A stretch of 64,000 bases of DNA from Yersinia vastinensis (GCF_902726565.1 NZ_CACVAF010000002.1:372001-436000); one strand, 5' to 3'. Shown: positions 1-12,529, counted from the stretch's first letter. The notes: generated from the sequence alone by a model not told the origin. Translations and numbers: made by a program.

Positions 1-2283
1 TACTCCATGTATTATCTTAATGGTCAAGATAATAGCCTAACGCTCATCACGACACAGGCGCTGAAAGAAGTCACATCGCGCTTTAAAGAAAGTTATTTGA
101 CGGCAGCGGCAGAATCGCGGCGCGCGGAGATGCTCCAGCAAGCCAATACGCTAGATGAAAGAGAAAGTTTCTCACCACTACGAAAATTACGCTTTCAGAA
201 CGCCTACTATTTTACGCTGAGAACCACCTTTAATCACCCCGGTCATCTGGCCACCGTGATCGCTTTTGACTTACCGATTAATGATTTAATTCCCCCTAAT
301 ATGGCGCGCGCCAACTTCTTGTTGCAACAGGATAAAACGCCAATCAATGAGGGGATGACACCAGAGGATATCACCACCGCTAGCGTGACACTTAATGGCT
401 ACTGGCTTGAGTTCTCCGCTCCCCTAGCGAACGCCACCCTTAAAATTGTTTATCGGGTTCCTATCAGTGTGCTGGCGATTGATTTATTGAAGAACAATTT
501 CTGGCTGATCCTAACCAACCTATTACTGCTGTCATTGGCTATTTTGGGTATCTATTTTATTCGCCGCCAATTTGTTTACCCCAGTGCGGACATGGTTGAG
601 CAATTGGAAACGCAAAAATCGTTGAGTCAGGAAATTATTACCAGCCTGCCACAAGGATTGCTGGTTTATAATTTCAGCAATAACGCGGTTATTGCCAGCA
701 ACCAGATAGCCGATAATCTGATGCCACACCTTAATCTGCAAAAAATTGCCCATATGGCGGAGCAGCACCATGGTGTGATTCAGGGAACAGTGAACAATGA
801 AGTTTACGAAATTCGCATGTTCCACAGTAAGATTTCACCGGAAACTTATCTTTTCCTGCTTCATGATCAAGACAAAGAAGTGTTAGTCAACAAAAGGCTG
901 CAACAGGCAAGGCGCGAATATGATAAGAGCCTGCAAGCGCGGAAACTAATGCTGCATAATTTAGGGATTGAACTAAACCAACCGGTCAGTCACCTCAATC
1001 AGATAGCCAAAGAGTTACAGCACACTACTGATGATGAGCTGCGGCATACCCTGACAGCTAAATTAATTGCACAATCTGACGCTGTCATTGAACTGATTGA
1101 TAACATTACCCTACTGACGCGTCTGGAAACACAAGACTGGCAACCGGAGGAACATCGCTTCTCGCTATCAGCATTAATTGATGAACTTCTACTCGATATG
1201 CTCCCGGCAATTAACCAAAAAGGGTTAACTCTATTTAATCACTATCGCGTTAATATTGACCAAAACTACATCGGTGATGAAAAAGTATTACGTAAAATAC
1301 TTTCTCTACTGCTGCATTATTCGGTTATTACGACGGCTTACGGCAAAATCACCCTGAATGTTGACCATGAGCCAGAGCATCCGGAACAACTCATCATTCA
1401 GATAATTGATACCGGTGTAGGCATTTCTGATGAAGAGATCAGTAATCTTAATTACCCTTTCCTCAGCCAGACATTGGTCGACAGATACAATCACAGCTCA
1501 GGGCTAACATTCTTTTTATGTAACCAATTATGTAAAAAATTAAACGGTCAATTAGAAATTCGTAGCAAAGTTGATATAGGTACTCGTTATACTATTCGAG
1601 TTACAATTGACGTAGAAAATGATCAACAGGAGGAGCAAGAGAAGTTATTGGACGGAGTCACGGCATTATTAGATATAACGTCAGAAGAAGTTCGCTCCAT
1701 CATCACAACATTATTGAATTCGTTCGGCGCTAACTGCATTATTGTGGATGACCGTCTGCCGGGAAGAGACTACGACGTGACAGTAACGGATAACCCGCAA
1801 CACTATGATAACTTTACCTTATTGCTAGCCTCTGATGAGGTGGGTTTGCAGCAGTTGCAGGATAATTATATTCGGGTAAATTATAATTTAGGAAGTGCAG
1901 TCATTGATGCCGTATTATTATTAATTGAGCAGCGAATCCTATCAGATGAATCCTCTGAAGTGTCTGAATCTATTGCTGATGATGATATAAGTGCATACGA
2001 GCAACAACTTAAATCCAGTGACTATTATTCCTTATTTGTTGAGACAGTACCGGTAGATCTGAAGAAACTGTATACTGAACTTCAGCAACATGATTTCATA
2101 TCGCTTTCGCAGACCGCACATCGACTGAAAGGCGTATTTGCTATGTTGAACCTGCTTCTCGGCAAACAGCTATGTGAAACACTAGAACAGCATATCGCAG
2201 ATGGCGATCGGTTGAAGATCGAAAATAGCATCAGTCAAATTGATTCTTTCGTCACCAGACTGTTGCAGCAAGGTAACCCATAA
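1..2283 (+). CDS. rcsD: RcsD phosphotransfer protein, 5' end outside window
   Basis: Inner-membrane histidine phosphotransfer protein that relays phosphate from RcsC to RcsB in the Rcs envelope-stress system. The frame is open from the first base, and about 760 residues are visible against roughly 890 in E. coli, so the start and first membrane segment lie upstream. Visible are part of the periplasmic domain, a membrane segment at about residues 160-185 (WLILTNLLLLSLAILGIYFI), a degenerate histidine-kinase-like region with no phospho-accepting HExxP box, and a C-terminal HPt domain with TAHRLKGVF. The HPt histidine codon is at 2119-2121. The stop is 2 bases before rcsB, so the two are probably co-transcribed. 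No frameshift is seen, unlike the Y. pestis pseudogene. Confidence 0.95.
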   Translation, partial: YSMYYLNGQDNSLTLITTQALKEVTSRFKESYLTAAAESRRAEMLQQANTLDERESFSPLRKLRFQNAYYFTLRTTFNHPGHLATVIAFDLPINDLIPPNMARANFLLQQDKTPINEGMTPEDITTASVTLNGYWLEFSAPLANATLKIVYRVPISVLAIDLLKNNFWLILTNLLLLSLAILGIYFIRRQFVYPSADMVEQLETQKSLSQEIITSLPQGLLVYNFSNNAVIASNQIADNLMPHLNLQKIAHMAEQHHGVIQGTVNNEVYEIRMFHSKISPETYLFLLHDQDKEVLVNKRLQQARREYDKSLQARKLMLHNLGIELNQPVSHLNQIAKELQHTTDDELRHTLTAKLIAQSDAVIELIDNITLLTRLETQDWQPEEHRFSLSALIDELLLDMLPAINQKGLTLFNHYRVNIDQNYIGDEKVLRKILSLLLHYSVITTAYGKITLNVDHEPEHPEQLIIQIIDTGVGISDEEISNLNYPFLSQTLVDRYNHSSGLTFFLCNQLCKKLNGQLEIRSKVDIGTRYTIRVTIDVENDQQEEQEKLLDGVTALLDITSEEVRSIITTLLNSFGANCIIVDDRLPGRDYDVTVTDNPQHYDNFTLLLASDEVGLQQLQDNYIRVNYNLGSAVIDAVLLLIEQRILSDESSEVSESIADDDISAYEQQLKSSDYYSLFVETVPVDLKKLYTELQQHDFISLSQTAHRLKGVFAMLNLLLGKQLCETLEQHIADGDRLKIENSISQIDSFVTRLLQQGNP

Positions 2284-2285
2284 CC

Positions 2286-2933
2286 ATGAACAACCTTAAT
2301 GTAATTATTGCTGATGACCATCCAATTGTGTTGTTTGGCATCCGAAAGTCGCTTGAGCAAATTGAATGGGTAAACGTTGTCGGAGAGTTTGAAGACTCCA
2401 CAGCGCTTATTAACAGTTTGTCTAAACTTGATGCCAATGTGCTAATTACCGACCTCTCCATGCCTGGAGATAAGTACGGTGATGGCATCACATTGATAAA
2501 ATATATAAAACGGCATTACCCAGACTTAGCCATAATTGTACTAACAATGAATAATAACCCCGCTATTCTCAGTTCCGTTTTGGACTTGGATATTGATGGG
2601 ATTGTATTAAAACAAGGCGCGCCTGCTGATTTACCTAAGGCGTTAGCTGCACTACAGAAAGGGAAGAAATTCACGCCTGAAAGTGTCGCTAAATTACTGG
2701 AAAAAATCAGCGCAAATGGCTACGGTGATAAACGCTTATCCCCGAAAGAAAGTGAAGTGTTACGGCTATTTGCTGAAGGTTTTCTGGTCACCGAAATTGC
2801 CAGAAAACTGAATCGCAGCATTAAAACTATCAGTAGTCAGAAGAAATCGGCGATGCTGAAACTGGGCGTTGATAATGATATTGCCCTGTTAAATTATCTT
2901 TCATCCGTAACTATCGGCCAAGATAAAGAATAA
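2286..2933 (+). CDS. rcsB: RcsB response regulator
   Basis: DNA-binding response regulator of the Rcs phosphorelay, controlling capsule, motility and envelope genes, alone or with partners such as RcsA. It has 215 residues against 216 in E. coli. The receiver domain carries the acidic pair D10/D11 and the phospho-acceptor D56 in LITDLSMPGD. A LuxR/NarL-type helix-turn-helix follows at about residues 150-205 (RLSPKESEVLRLFAEG, then TEIARKLNRSIKTISSQKK). It starts 2 bases after the rcsD stop and is followed by a strong hairpin shared with convergent rcsC. Confidence 0.97.
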   Translation: MNNLNVIIADDHPIVLFGIRKSLEQIEWVNVVGEFEDSTALINSLSKLDANVLITDLSMPGDKYGDGITLIKYIKRHYPDLAIIVLTMNNNPAILSSVLDLDIDGIVLKQGAPADLPKALAALQKGKKFTPESVAKLLEKISANGYGDKRLSPKESEVLRLFAEGFLVTEIARKLNRSIKTISSQKKSAMLKLGVDNDIALLNYLSSVTIGQDKE

Positions 2934-2944
2934 CTTTTGTTCCT

Positions 2945-2978
2945 AAACCCGTGGTGTTATTCACAACACCACGGGTTT
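2945..2978 (+). terminator. Bidirectional terminator between rcsB and rcsC
   Basis: A perfect 14-bp inverted repeat (2945-2958 paired with 2965-2978, six-base loop) lies 11 bases after the rcsB stop. It is followed by a T-rich stretch on the plus strand. Its place between convergent genes suggests termination of rcsB and possibly of rcsC read-through. Confidence 0.85.
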
Positions 2979-3070
2979 ATTTATTTCTTTCCCGATTCCA
3001 TTCATATTATCAATTCATCAATTAACTTTATCCCTGAACTTATATCTATATCGTTTCTGATTTACCGGGT

Positions 3071-5920
3071 TTAACGTGCTCGCCTCACCTTATCGCCGTA
3101 ATAACGCAACATTTGACGCAAGGTATCTAAAGTAACGGGTTTAGAGAGGCAGTTATCCATTCCTGCCTCAATACAGCGCTGTTTGCCTTCAGCTAATGCA
3201 TTAGCCGTAACACCAATGACCGGGAAATGATGATTCAGTTGCCGTAAGCGCTGTGTTAATCGGTAACCATCCATATTTGGCATATTAACGTCAGTTAGCA
3301 CGATATCAACGTTATTGGCACTCAACACAGCCAGTGCATCCAGCCCGTCATTTGCCGTTATCACTCGGTAACCCAATGTTGTCAGTTGGTCAGCCAGTAA
3401 CCGACGGTTGATCGGATGGTCATCCACAACCAATATTTGTAAATCAGCATTATCATCCTGATTCACTTTCGGCGAGGATAATTGCAATGGAGCTCCCTCA
3501 ACCAAGGACTGTTCCAGCAATATTTGGTCCAACAATGGGATGATTTCCAGCAGAGTAGAGGTACTCAGCAACCAATAGCCTGGGCGTGTCTCTTGCGGCA
3601 AACCAATATGCTCGATGGATAGCTGTATCCATGTTGATAAAGGTGCGCTGACTTGTGGCAGATAATCACAAATAAGCACCTGGTCTTGCAGGGTTTGCTC
3701 ATTGCTATAACGCTGAATTGTGGCGCCAAAATGGCTCAATAGATCAAGTAAATAGCTTTCAAGGCGGGTATTACGAATATCCAACCACAATACTTTCCCT
3801 TGCCAACGATCACTTTGCGGCAATACCGTATTTTTCGCTTGATACAGCGGTATGCGAATGGCAAAAATACTGCCCATCCCCAGTTCAGAAACGACCTCCA
3901 CATCCCCATCCATTAAGTTGACTAATTTCTCGCAGATAGCCAGACCTAACCCCGTGCCTTGGAAATGGCGCTGTACCCCTGTTCCCACCTGGAAGAAAGG
4001 ATCAAATAACTGATTTATCTCGCGTGCATTAATGCCTACACCGGTATCCCGCACCCGGAATTCCAGATAGTCGCCGCGGACCCGCACCTGCAAGATGATG
4101 CAGCCTGTATCAGTAAATTTAATAGCATTATTCAATAAGTTAGAAATTACTTGTTGCAGTCGAACTGCATCGCCCAGCATCAGGCGAGGAACATCTGGTT
4201 CAATGAAACAGTACAAACCTAAGCGCTTTTTCACCACCAGCGGCAAATAGTTCGCCGTAATATGAGTTATCACCTCTACAGTTGAAAACTCGCTTGGCTC
4301 AATTTTCAGTTGTTCCGATTCTATTTTGGAGAAATCGAGAATATCGCTAATGATTTTAAGGAGCAAACCCGATGAGTTATTCATCGCTGTGACCAATCGG
4401 TCAACGCCCTGAGGTAACTCTTTGGTTTGCAACAAATCGAGATTGCCGATAATACCATACAGTGGGGTCCGCAACTCATGACTGACAGTTGCTAAAAACA
4501 TCGATTTAGATTGACTGGCCTGCTCTGCCGCGGCCGCCATCTCTTGCAGTGACTCTTCCATCTTCACTCGCGAACTGACATCCACTAACACACAAATGGC
4601 CACATCTTCATTACGGTAACGCGAATGAACAAAGCTGATTTGCAGATTATTATTATTGCTGGTCATCACATCAACAAAGTTCGCTTGCTGCTCACAAATA
4701 ATGCGCGTAATTCGCTCACGATCTTCATTTGTCAGCAAGTTAATATAGTTATGTGCCAATTCATTACTGAGAATATTGGTGCCATCGCTTATGCGCAGGA
4801 TAGAAATACCTACCGGCGCAGAAGCCACAATTTTACGGTTAAATTGCTCGTGCTCTTCCAGCCTTAACGCATTATCTTCGGCCGGGTGGAACATTTTTCG
4901 CTCAAATAACCAGGCCAACGTAAATATCACCACCGCAGAAAGCGTATTCAATAATAATGCATTAAAAATTAATAGCTTAAATATCTCGATAATGGTTTTA
5001 ACAGGTAAAGAATAGGTAATACTGAGCGGGGATGGCAGCAAGTTCTTTTTCAGAATAAGATAATTATAATCATCAACATAGCCGAAATAAGAGGGCGAAT
5101 CAGGGTAATTATCCAGCATAGAAGCAGAACGCTCGCCAGTAGCCAGTTGCAAAACTGGTTCATTATTCTGATTGAGTAATGTCATCCCAACCGGCAGCGG
5201 CCCTGAAGAGATAAAATCTTCCAGCCGAATAGTTTGCTCAGTCCCCACTAAAGCTTCTAATTTATTACCAACATAAATCGGGCTGAGAACATATAGCGTA
5301 CCAATTTCAGGGCGCACACCCGGAACTATCCAATACAGCGTGCTATCTTTATCCTGATTGTTTGCTTCACGATATTTTAAAATATGTTCATTCAGTGATT
5401 TAAGTAAACTCTCCTGATCCATCGGAGTATTACGAATATCGAAATCCACCATACACATGGTGTCACTGCCAATAAAAAATATCCGATTAAGATCATAGGC
5501 TGCGGCGAAATTCTCTTTCCAGTACAAGATGAGATTGCTGAGAGAATCTAATGACGAGTGGCGGGATGAATTAAGCGCAGCACAATCAGCCTGTGAATTG
5601 AGAGGGTAATACTTTGGTACTGTTTTATTTTTGATAAATGCGCCAGCCGCGATGTCACTGCTCGCTGCATTTTGGTTTAACCGATTTTCCGCCATATACT
5701 TGATATCACGAATAATATCGGATGAGTGCCTGATATAGCTCTGTGCTTGTTCAAAGTTAGTATTATATTCCTGACGAATATCAGATTTTTTCTCATTAAG
5801 GATGTTCAGGATATAAAAGGTTGTCAGCAATGCACCCAGCGACCATAACATGACGGCCAATACCCGGAACAGGTAGCGGGATATTTTCAGTGTCGTGCGA
5901 AATGAAGAGAGATATTTCAA
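3071..5920 (-). CDS. rcsC: RcsC hybrid sensor histidine kinase
   Basis: Inner-membrane sensor kinase/phosphatase at the head of the Rcs phosphorelay; it phosphorylates RcsB through RcsD. It has 949 residues, the same length as in E. coli. Two membrane segments (about 14-40 and 315-338) flank a periplasmic domain. A PAS-like region follows, then the kinase core with the phospho-acceptor H481 in VSHELRTP, the N box around N597-N598, and G boxes DTGVGI and GTGLGL. An Rcs-specific ABL linker domain is followed by a C-terminal receiver with D877 in LTDVNMPNMDG. It is convergent with rcsDB, the usual arrangement. Confidence 0.97.
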   Translation of the reverse strand: MKYLSSFRTTLKISRYLFRVLAVMLWSLGALLTTFYILNILNEKKSDIRQEYNTNFEQAQSYIRHSSDIIRDIKYMAENRLNQNAASSDIAAGAFIKNKTVPKYYPLNSQADCAALNSSRHSSLDSLSNLILYWKENFAAAYDLNRIFFIGSDTMCMVDFDIRNTPMDQESLLKSLNEHILKYREANNQDKDSTLYWIVPGVRPEIGTLYVLSPIYVGNKLEALVGTEQTIRLEDFISSGPLPVGMTLLNQNNEPVLQLATGERSASMLDNYPDSPSYFGYVDDYNYLILKKNLLPSPLSITYSLPVKTIIEIFKLLIFNALLLNTLSAVVIFTLAWLFERKMFHPAEDNALRLEEHEQFNRKIVASAPVGISILRISDGTNILSNELAHNYINLLTNEDRERITRIICEQQANFVDVMTSNNNNLQISFVHSRYRNEDVAICVLVDVSSRVKMEESLQEMAAAAEQASQSKSMFLATVSHELRTPLYGIIGNLDLLQTKELPQGVDRLVTAMNNSSGLLLKIISDILDFSKIESEQLKIEPSEFSTVEVITHITANYLPLVVKKRLGLYCFIEPDVPRLMLGDAVRLQQVISNLLNNAIKFTDTGCIILQVRVRGDYLEFRVRDTGVGINAREINQLFDPFFQVGTGVQRHFQGTGLGLAICEKLVNLMDGDVEVVSELGMGSIFAIRIPLYQAKNTVLPQSDRWQGKVLWLDIRNTRLESYLLDLLSHFGATIQRYSNEQTLQDQVLICDYLPQVSAPLSTWIQLSIEHIGLPQETRPGYWLLSTSTLLEIIPLLDQILLEQSLVEGAPLQLSSPKVNQDDNADLQILVVDDHPINRRLLADQLTTLGYRVITANDGLDALAVLSANNVDIVLTDVNMPNMDGYRLTQRLRQLNHHFPVIGVTANALAEGKQRCIEAGMDNCLSKPVTLDTLRQMLRYYGDKVRRAR

Positions 5921-5989
5921 TCTGATACCATGGTGAAAGCATCGCCGGACAGGCAGTGTGAGTAACAGAATACACTACCCATAACCCAT

Positions 5990-6018
5990 AAAAAAGCCAG
6001 CTCGTAAGCTGGCTTTTA
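5990..6018 (-). terminator. gyrA rho-independent terminator
   Basis: On the minus strand a 10-bp stem (AAAGCCAGCT and its complement, four-base loop) is followed by a run of six T residues. It starts 17 bases after the gyrA stop codon. Confidence 0.85.
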
Positions 6019-6032
6019 TTGATTACTGCATA

Positions 6033-8696
<2,664 letters not shown>

Positions 8697-8831
8697 CTAC
8701 TAATTACCGGATTTAAAGGTACGAAACTATATCACAAAACCCTGATTTTGGCGAAACTACATTACGTTCAAGAGAAACGTCATTGCGCTTAAGTCTCGGA
8801 CACAAAACTGCGCCAATTGATGGGGAACATG

Positions 8832-8837
8832 TATAAT
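8832..8837 (+). promoter_or_regulatory. Likely ubiG -10 element
   Basis: A consensus TATAAT lies 33 bases upstream of the ubiG start codon. No good -35 match is evident at 16-18 bp spacing, so this is a single-motif call. Confidence 0.45.
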
Positions 8838-8870
8838 CCGCGCAAAGAAACATAACAGTGAGATTCCATC

Positions 8871-9599
8871 ATGCGTGCTGATACCCAAGCCCCCCATCAT
8901 AATGTTGATGAACAAGAAATCGCTAAGTTTGAGGCAGTTGCCTCTCGTTGGTGGGATTTAGAGGGTGAATTCAAGCCTCTCCACCGCATCAATCCTTTGC
9001 GCCTTGATTATATTTTGCAGCGCTCAGGCGGTATTTTCGATAAGAAAGTGCTGGATGTAGGCTGTGGTGGTGGCATTCTGGCGGAAAGCATGGCGCGTGA
9101 AGGAGCACAAGTGACCGGGTTGGATATGGGTTATGAACCCTTACAGGTCGCCCGCCTGCATGCGTTGGAAACCGGTATTAAACTGGATTATGTGCAGGAA
9201 ACAGTCGAAAGCCACGCGCAAAAACACCCGCAACATTACGATGTTGTCACTTGCATGGAAATGCTCGAACACGTACCTGACCCTGCTTCTGTTATTCGTG
9301 CTTGTGCACAGTTAGTCAAACCTGGTGGCCATGTTTTCTTTTCAACCATTAACCGCAATACCAAATCTTGGTTAATGGCGGTTGTCGGTGCGGAATACGT
9401 TCTGAAAATGGTCCCGAAAGGCACGCATGACTCGAAAAAGTTTATCCGCCCATCAGAACTGATTGGTTGGGTTGACCAAACGCCTCTGCGCGAACGCCAC
9501 ATTATTGGGCTGCATTACAACCCGATAACAGACCATTTCAAGCTCGGTCGCAACGTTGACGTGAATTATATGGTGCATACTCAACGGGATGACTTATAA
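8871..9599 (+). CDS. ubiG: Ubiquinone biosynthesis O-methyltransferase UbiG
   Basis: S-adenosylmethionine-dependent methyltransferase that performs both O-methylation steps in ubiquinone synthesis. It has 242 residues (E. coli 240). The class I SAM-binding motif is LDVGCGGG at residues 61-68, followed by the acidic motif II residue in VTGLD near residue 85 and the CMEMLEHV motif. It is divergent from gyrA and is followed by a hairpin at 9619-9646. It is a single-gene unit, as in E. coli. Confidence 0.97.
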   Translation: MRADTQAPHHNVDEQEIAKFEAVASRWWDLEGEFKPLHRINPLRLDYILQRSGGIFDKKVLDVGCGGGILAESMAREGAQVTGLDMGYEPLQVARLHALETGIKLDYVQETVESHAQKHPQHYDVVTCMEMLEHVPDPASVIRACAQLVKPGGHVFFSTINRNTKSWLMAVVGAEYVLKMVPKGTHDSKKFIRPSELIGWVDQTPLRERHIIGLHYNPITDHFKLGRNVDVNYMVHTQRDDL

Positions 9600-9618
9600 A
9601 ACGGTCATTATTTCACTC

Positions 9619-9646
9619 AAGGAGCGAGCGCATTTGGTCGCTCCTT
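9619..9646 (+). terminator. Hairpin after ubiG, probable terminator
   Basis: A 9-bp perfect inverted repeat (AAGGAGCGA, 10-base loop, complement) begins 20 bases after the ubiG stop. There is no clear T tract beyond TT, so it may be a weak terminator or a 3' stabilising hairpin. Confidence 0.55.
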
Positions 9647-9913
9647 GGCCGGTGGTTGCACTTAATGTGGGCATTTTTTGTGACTGACCGCACCAATTTG
9701 TTGCTTTATACGCCGTCAATCGAAATATCGGGCAGAAACCGTTTTTTTAAACAATAAAAGCGATAAGTTATGCCACTTTTTTATAATGTTTAATAAAACG
9801 GCAAACGATCAAATTTTTAAGATTTTCAGTAAAATCTTATCCCCTAGGTGAAGGGAAGGTAAGCCCCAGCAATGGCGGTGTCTGTGAGGGTTTCGTAACA
9901 ATTCACCCCCAAG

Positions 9914-9922
9914 TTATCCACA
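9914..9922 (+). promoter_or_regulatory. DnaA box upstream of nrdA
   Basis: TTATCCACA is a perfect match to the DnaA box consensus, 193 bases upstream of the nrdA start. DnaA is known to act at the E. coli nrdAB promoter, tying dNTP supply to replication initiation. I see no second perfect box. Confidence 0.7.
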
Positions 9923-9992
9923 CAATTCATCGATCTTGTTCACTTGCCAAAAGTCTCAATACTCACTATCTTGTTATCTATCCACTACCCAC

Positions 9993-10008
9993 CCCCTATA
10001 TATTGTGT
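9993..10008 (+). promoter_or_regulatory. NrdR box upstream of nrdA
   Basis: CCCCTATATATTGTGT matches the NrdR consensus (acaCwAtATaTwGtgt) at 13 consecutive positions. NrdR boxes usually come in pairs about three helical turns apart. At 32 bp downstream (10025-10040) only a left half-match ACACTA is seen, so the second box would be degenerate. NrdR represses ribonucleotide reductase operons when dATP is high. Confidence 0.7.
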
Positions 10009-10114
10009 TTACATACTGAACAATACACTACGCCCTCAATGATTATTGCAATCATGGAGAACGTAAATTTGTGCTGTATGGGCATAAAGTCAGGGGAACA
10101 AAGGTCACGAACAC

Positions 10115-12400
10115 ATGAACCAAAGCCTACTTGTTACTAAACGCGATGGCAGCAAAGAACGCATCAATTTGGATAAAATCCACCGGGTCATCGACTGGGC
10201 CGCGGAAGGTTTACATAACGTCTCAGTATCTCAAGTAGAATTGCGTTCACATATTCAGTTTTATGATGGCATTAAAACTGCCGATATCCATGAAACGATC
10301 ATCAAAGCTGCCGCCGATCTTATTTCACGCGATGCACCGGATTATCAGTATCTGGCCGCCCGTCTGGCCATTTTCCACCTGCGTAAAAAAGCTTACGGTC
10401 AGTTTGAACCACCAAAATTATTCGCCCATGTGACGAAGATGGTGGAAATGGGTAAGTACGACAAACACCTGCTGGAAGATTACACCGCAGAAGAATTCGA
10501 ACAGATGGACACTTTCATCGACCATTGGCGCGATATGAACTTTTCCTACGCTGCGGTTAAGCAGTTAGAAGGTAAATATCTGGTGCAGAACCGCGTCAGC
10601 GGCGAGATCTATGAAAGTGCCCAATTCCTGTACATTCTGGTTTCTGCTTGCTTGTTCTCTGGCTACCCACGTGAAACTCGTCTCGATTACATCAAGCGTT
10701 TCTATGATGCAATTTCGACCTTTAAAATCTCGCTGCCAACACCGATTATGTCCGGTGTGCGTACGCCAACCCGCCAGTTCAGCTCTTGCGTGTTAATTGA
10801 GTGTGGTGACAGTTTGGATTCTATTAATGCCACCTCCAGCGCCATTGTGAAATATGTGTCACAACGTGCGGGTATTGGTATCAATGCTGGCCGGATCCGT
10901 GCTTTAGGTAGCCCAATCCGTGGCGGTGAAGCATTCCATACCGGGTGTATTCCGTTCTACAAACACTTCCAGACCGCAGTAAAATCCTGCTCACAAGGCG
11001 GTGTACGTGGTGGTGCAGCCACCTTGTTCTACCCAATGTGGCATCTGGAAGTTGAGAGCCTGCTGGTTCTGAAAAACAACCGTGGCGTTGAAGGCAACCG
11101 CGTCCGCCATATGGACTACGGCGTACAAATCAACAAACTGATGTATCAGCGCCTATTGAAAGGTGAAGATATCACTCTGTTCAGTCCATCGGATGTTCCG
11201 GGCCTGTATGATGCGTTCTTCGCCGATCAGGATGAATTTGAGCGCCTTTATGTCAAGTATGAGCAAGATGACAGCATCCGTAAGCAGCGAGTAAAAGCCG
11301 TCGAGTTATTCTCTCTGATGATGCAAGAACGTGCTTCTACTGGCCGTATTTATATTCAGAACGTGGATCACTGCAATACCCACAGCCCGTTTGACCCGAA
11401 AATTGCGCCGGTGCGCCAGTCAAACCTGTGTTTAGAAATTGCATTGCCAACGAAACCGCTCAATGACATCAACGATGAAAATGGCGAAATCGCGCTGTGT
11501 ACCTTGTCGGCGTTCAACTTAGGTGCCATTGACAGCCTTGATGACTTAGAAGACTTGGCCGTGCTGGCCGTCCGCGCGCTAGATGCCCTGTTGGACTATC
11601 AAGATTACCCGATTGCTGCAGCACAGCGCGGTGCTATGGGCCGTCGCACCTTGGGTATTGGTGTCATTAACTTTGCTTATTATCTGGCGAAGCATGGTGT
11701 TCGTTATTCCGATGGCAGTGCCAACAATCTGACTCACCGCACTTTTGAAGCTATTCAGTATTATTTGCTGAAAGCCTCAAATGCGCTGGCTCGTGAACAA
11801 GGTGCTTGCCCATGGTTCAACGAAACCACCTATTCACAGGGTATTTTGCCGATTGATACCTACAAAAAAGATTTGGATACCATCAGTGACGAACCCCTGC
11901 ATTACGATTGGGAAACGCTGCGTAAGGATATTCAGACCTTTGGGCTGCGTAACTCTACATTGTCGGCATTAATGCCTTCAGAGACATCTTCACAAATTTC
12001 CAATGCCACCAATGGCATTGAACCGCCGCGGGGATATGTCAGTATTAAAGCCTCGAAAGATGGCATTTTGCGCCAAGTGGTTCCTGAATATGAGCGCCTG
12101 AAAGAGGCTTACGAACTGCTGTGGGATATGCCAAATAACGACGGTTACTTGCAGTTGGTCGGTTTGATGCAGAAATTCGTCGATCAGGCAATTTCAGCCA
12201 ACACTAATTACGACCCGACTCGCTTCCCATCAGGCAAAGTGCCGATGAAGCAGTTGCTGAAAGATTTGCTGACAACGTACAAATTTGGCGTAAAAACCCT
12301 TTACTATCAAAACACCCGTGATGGTGCTGATGATGTGCAGGAAGATATTCAAAGTCAGCCGGGTGATGATGACTGTGAAGGCGGTGCATGTAAGATCTGA
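10115..12400 (+). CDS. nrdA: Ribonucleoside-diphosphate reductase 1, alpha subunit
   Basis: The large catalytic subunit of aerobic class Ia ribonucleotide reductase, which reduces ribonucleoside diphosphates to deoxy forms. It has 761 residues, exactly the E. coli length. An N-terminal ATP-cone (start to about residue 95) gives dATP inhibition. The thiyl-radical cysteine is in NLCLE (C439 by equal length), with the redox partners in FSSCV (C225) and ALCTL (C462). The C-terminal shuttle pair C754/C759 lies in DCEGGACKI. nrdB follows after a 129-bp gap that contains a large hairpin. Confidence 0.98.
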   Translation: MNQSLLVTKRDGSKERINLDKIHRVIDWAAEGLHNVSVSQVELRSHIQFYDGIKTADIHETIIKAAADLISRDAPDYQYLAARLAIFHLRKKAYGQFEPPKLFAHVTKMVEMGKYDKHLLEDYTAEEFEQMDTFIDHWRDMNFSYAAVKQLEGKYLVQNRVSGEIYESAQFLYILVSACLFSGYPRETRLDYIKRFYDAISTFKISLPTPIMSGVRTPTRQFSSCVLIECGDSLDSINATSSAIVKYVSQRAGIGINAGRIRALGSPIRGGEAFHTGCIPFYKHFQTAVKSCSQGGVRGGAATLFYPMWHLEVESLLVLKNNRGVEGNRVRHMDYGVQINKLMYQRLLKGEDITLFSPSDVPGLYDAFFADQDEFERLYVKYEQDDSIRKQRVKAVELFSLMMQERASTGRIYIQNVDHCNTHSPFDPKIAPVRQSNLCLEIALPTKPLNDINDENGEIALCTLSAFNLGAIDSLDDLEDLAVLAVRALDALLDYQDYPIAAAQRGAMGRRTLGIGVINFAYYLAKHGVRYSDGSANNLTHRTFEAIQYYLLKASNALAREQGACPWFNETTYSQGILPIDTYKKDLDTISDEPLHYDWETLRKDIQTFGLRNSTLSALMPSETSSQISNATNGIEPPRGYVSIKASKDGILRQVVPEYERLKEAYELLWDMPNNDGYLQLVGLMQKFVDQAISANTNYDPTRFPSGKVPMKQLLKDLLTTYKFGVKTLYYQNTRDGADDVQEDIQSQPGDDDCEGGACKI

Positions 12401-12417
12401 TTTTTAGTTCAGGCCCT

Positions 12418-12453
12418 CCCCCAGTCCGCGCATGCTCATGCGCCCACTGGGGG
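12418..12453 (+). other. Strong intercistronic hairpin between nrdA and nrdB
   Basis: Outer stem CCCCCAGT/ACTGGGGG (12418-12425 with 12446-12453) and inner stem GCGCAT/ATGCGC (12428-12433 with 12438-12443) are separated by a CC/CC internal loop. It begins 17 bases after the nrdA stop and has no T tract. It looks like an mRNA-stabilising or partial-termination element that could set the ratio of nrdA to nrdB. Confidence 0.6.
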
Positions 12454-12529
12454 ATGATTCATTTTGTCGCTGAATACAGAATGTTGCGGGCCTCTCTTCA
12501 TTTGCCCTTTGCTGTTCCCTGAGGAAATC

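Larger units (their letters stand above)
9600..10114. other. ubiG-nrdA intergenic region, nrdA control region
   Basis: A gap of 515 bp. It holds the ubiG hairpin, an AT-rich stretch (about 9730-9840), a consensus DnaA box, an NrdR box and presumably the nrdA promoter and leader. The length and the two sites match the heavily regulated nrdAB promoter of E. coli. No open reading frame worth calling is seen. Confidence 0.7.
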
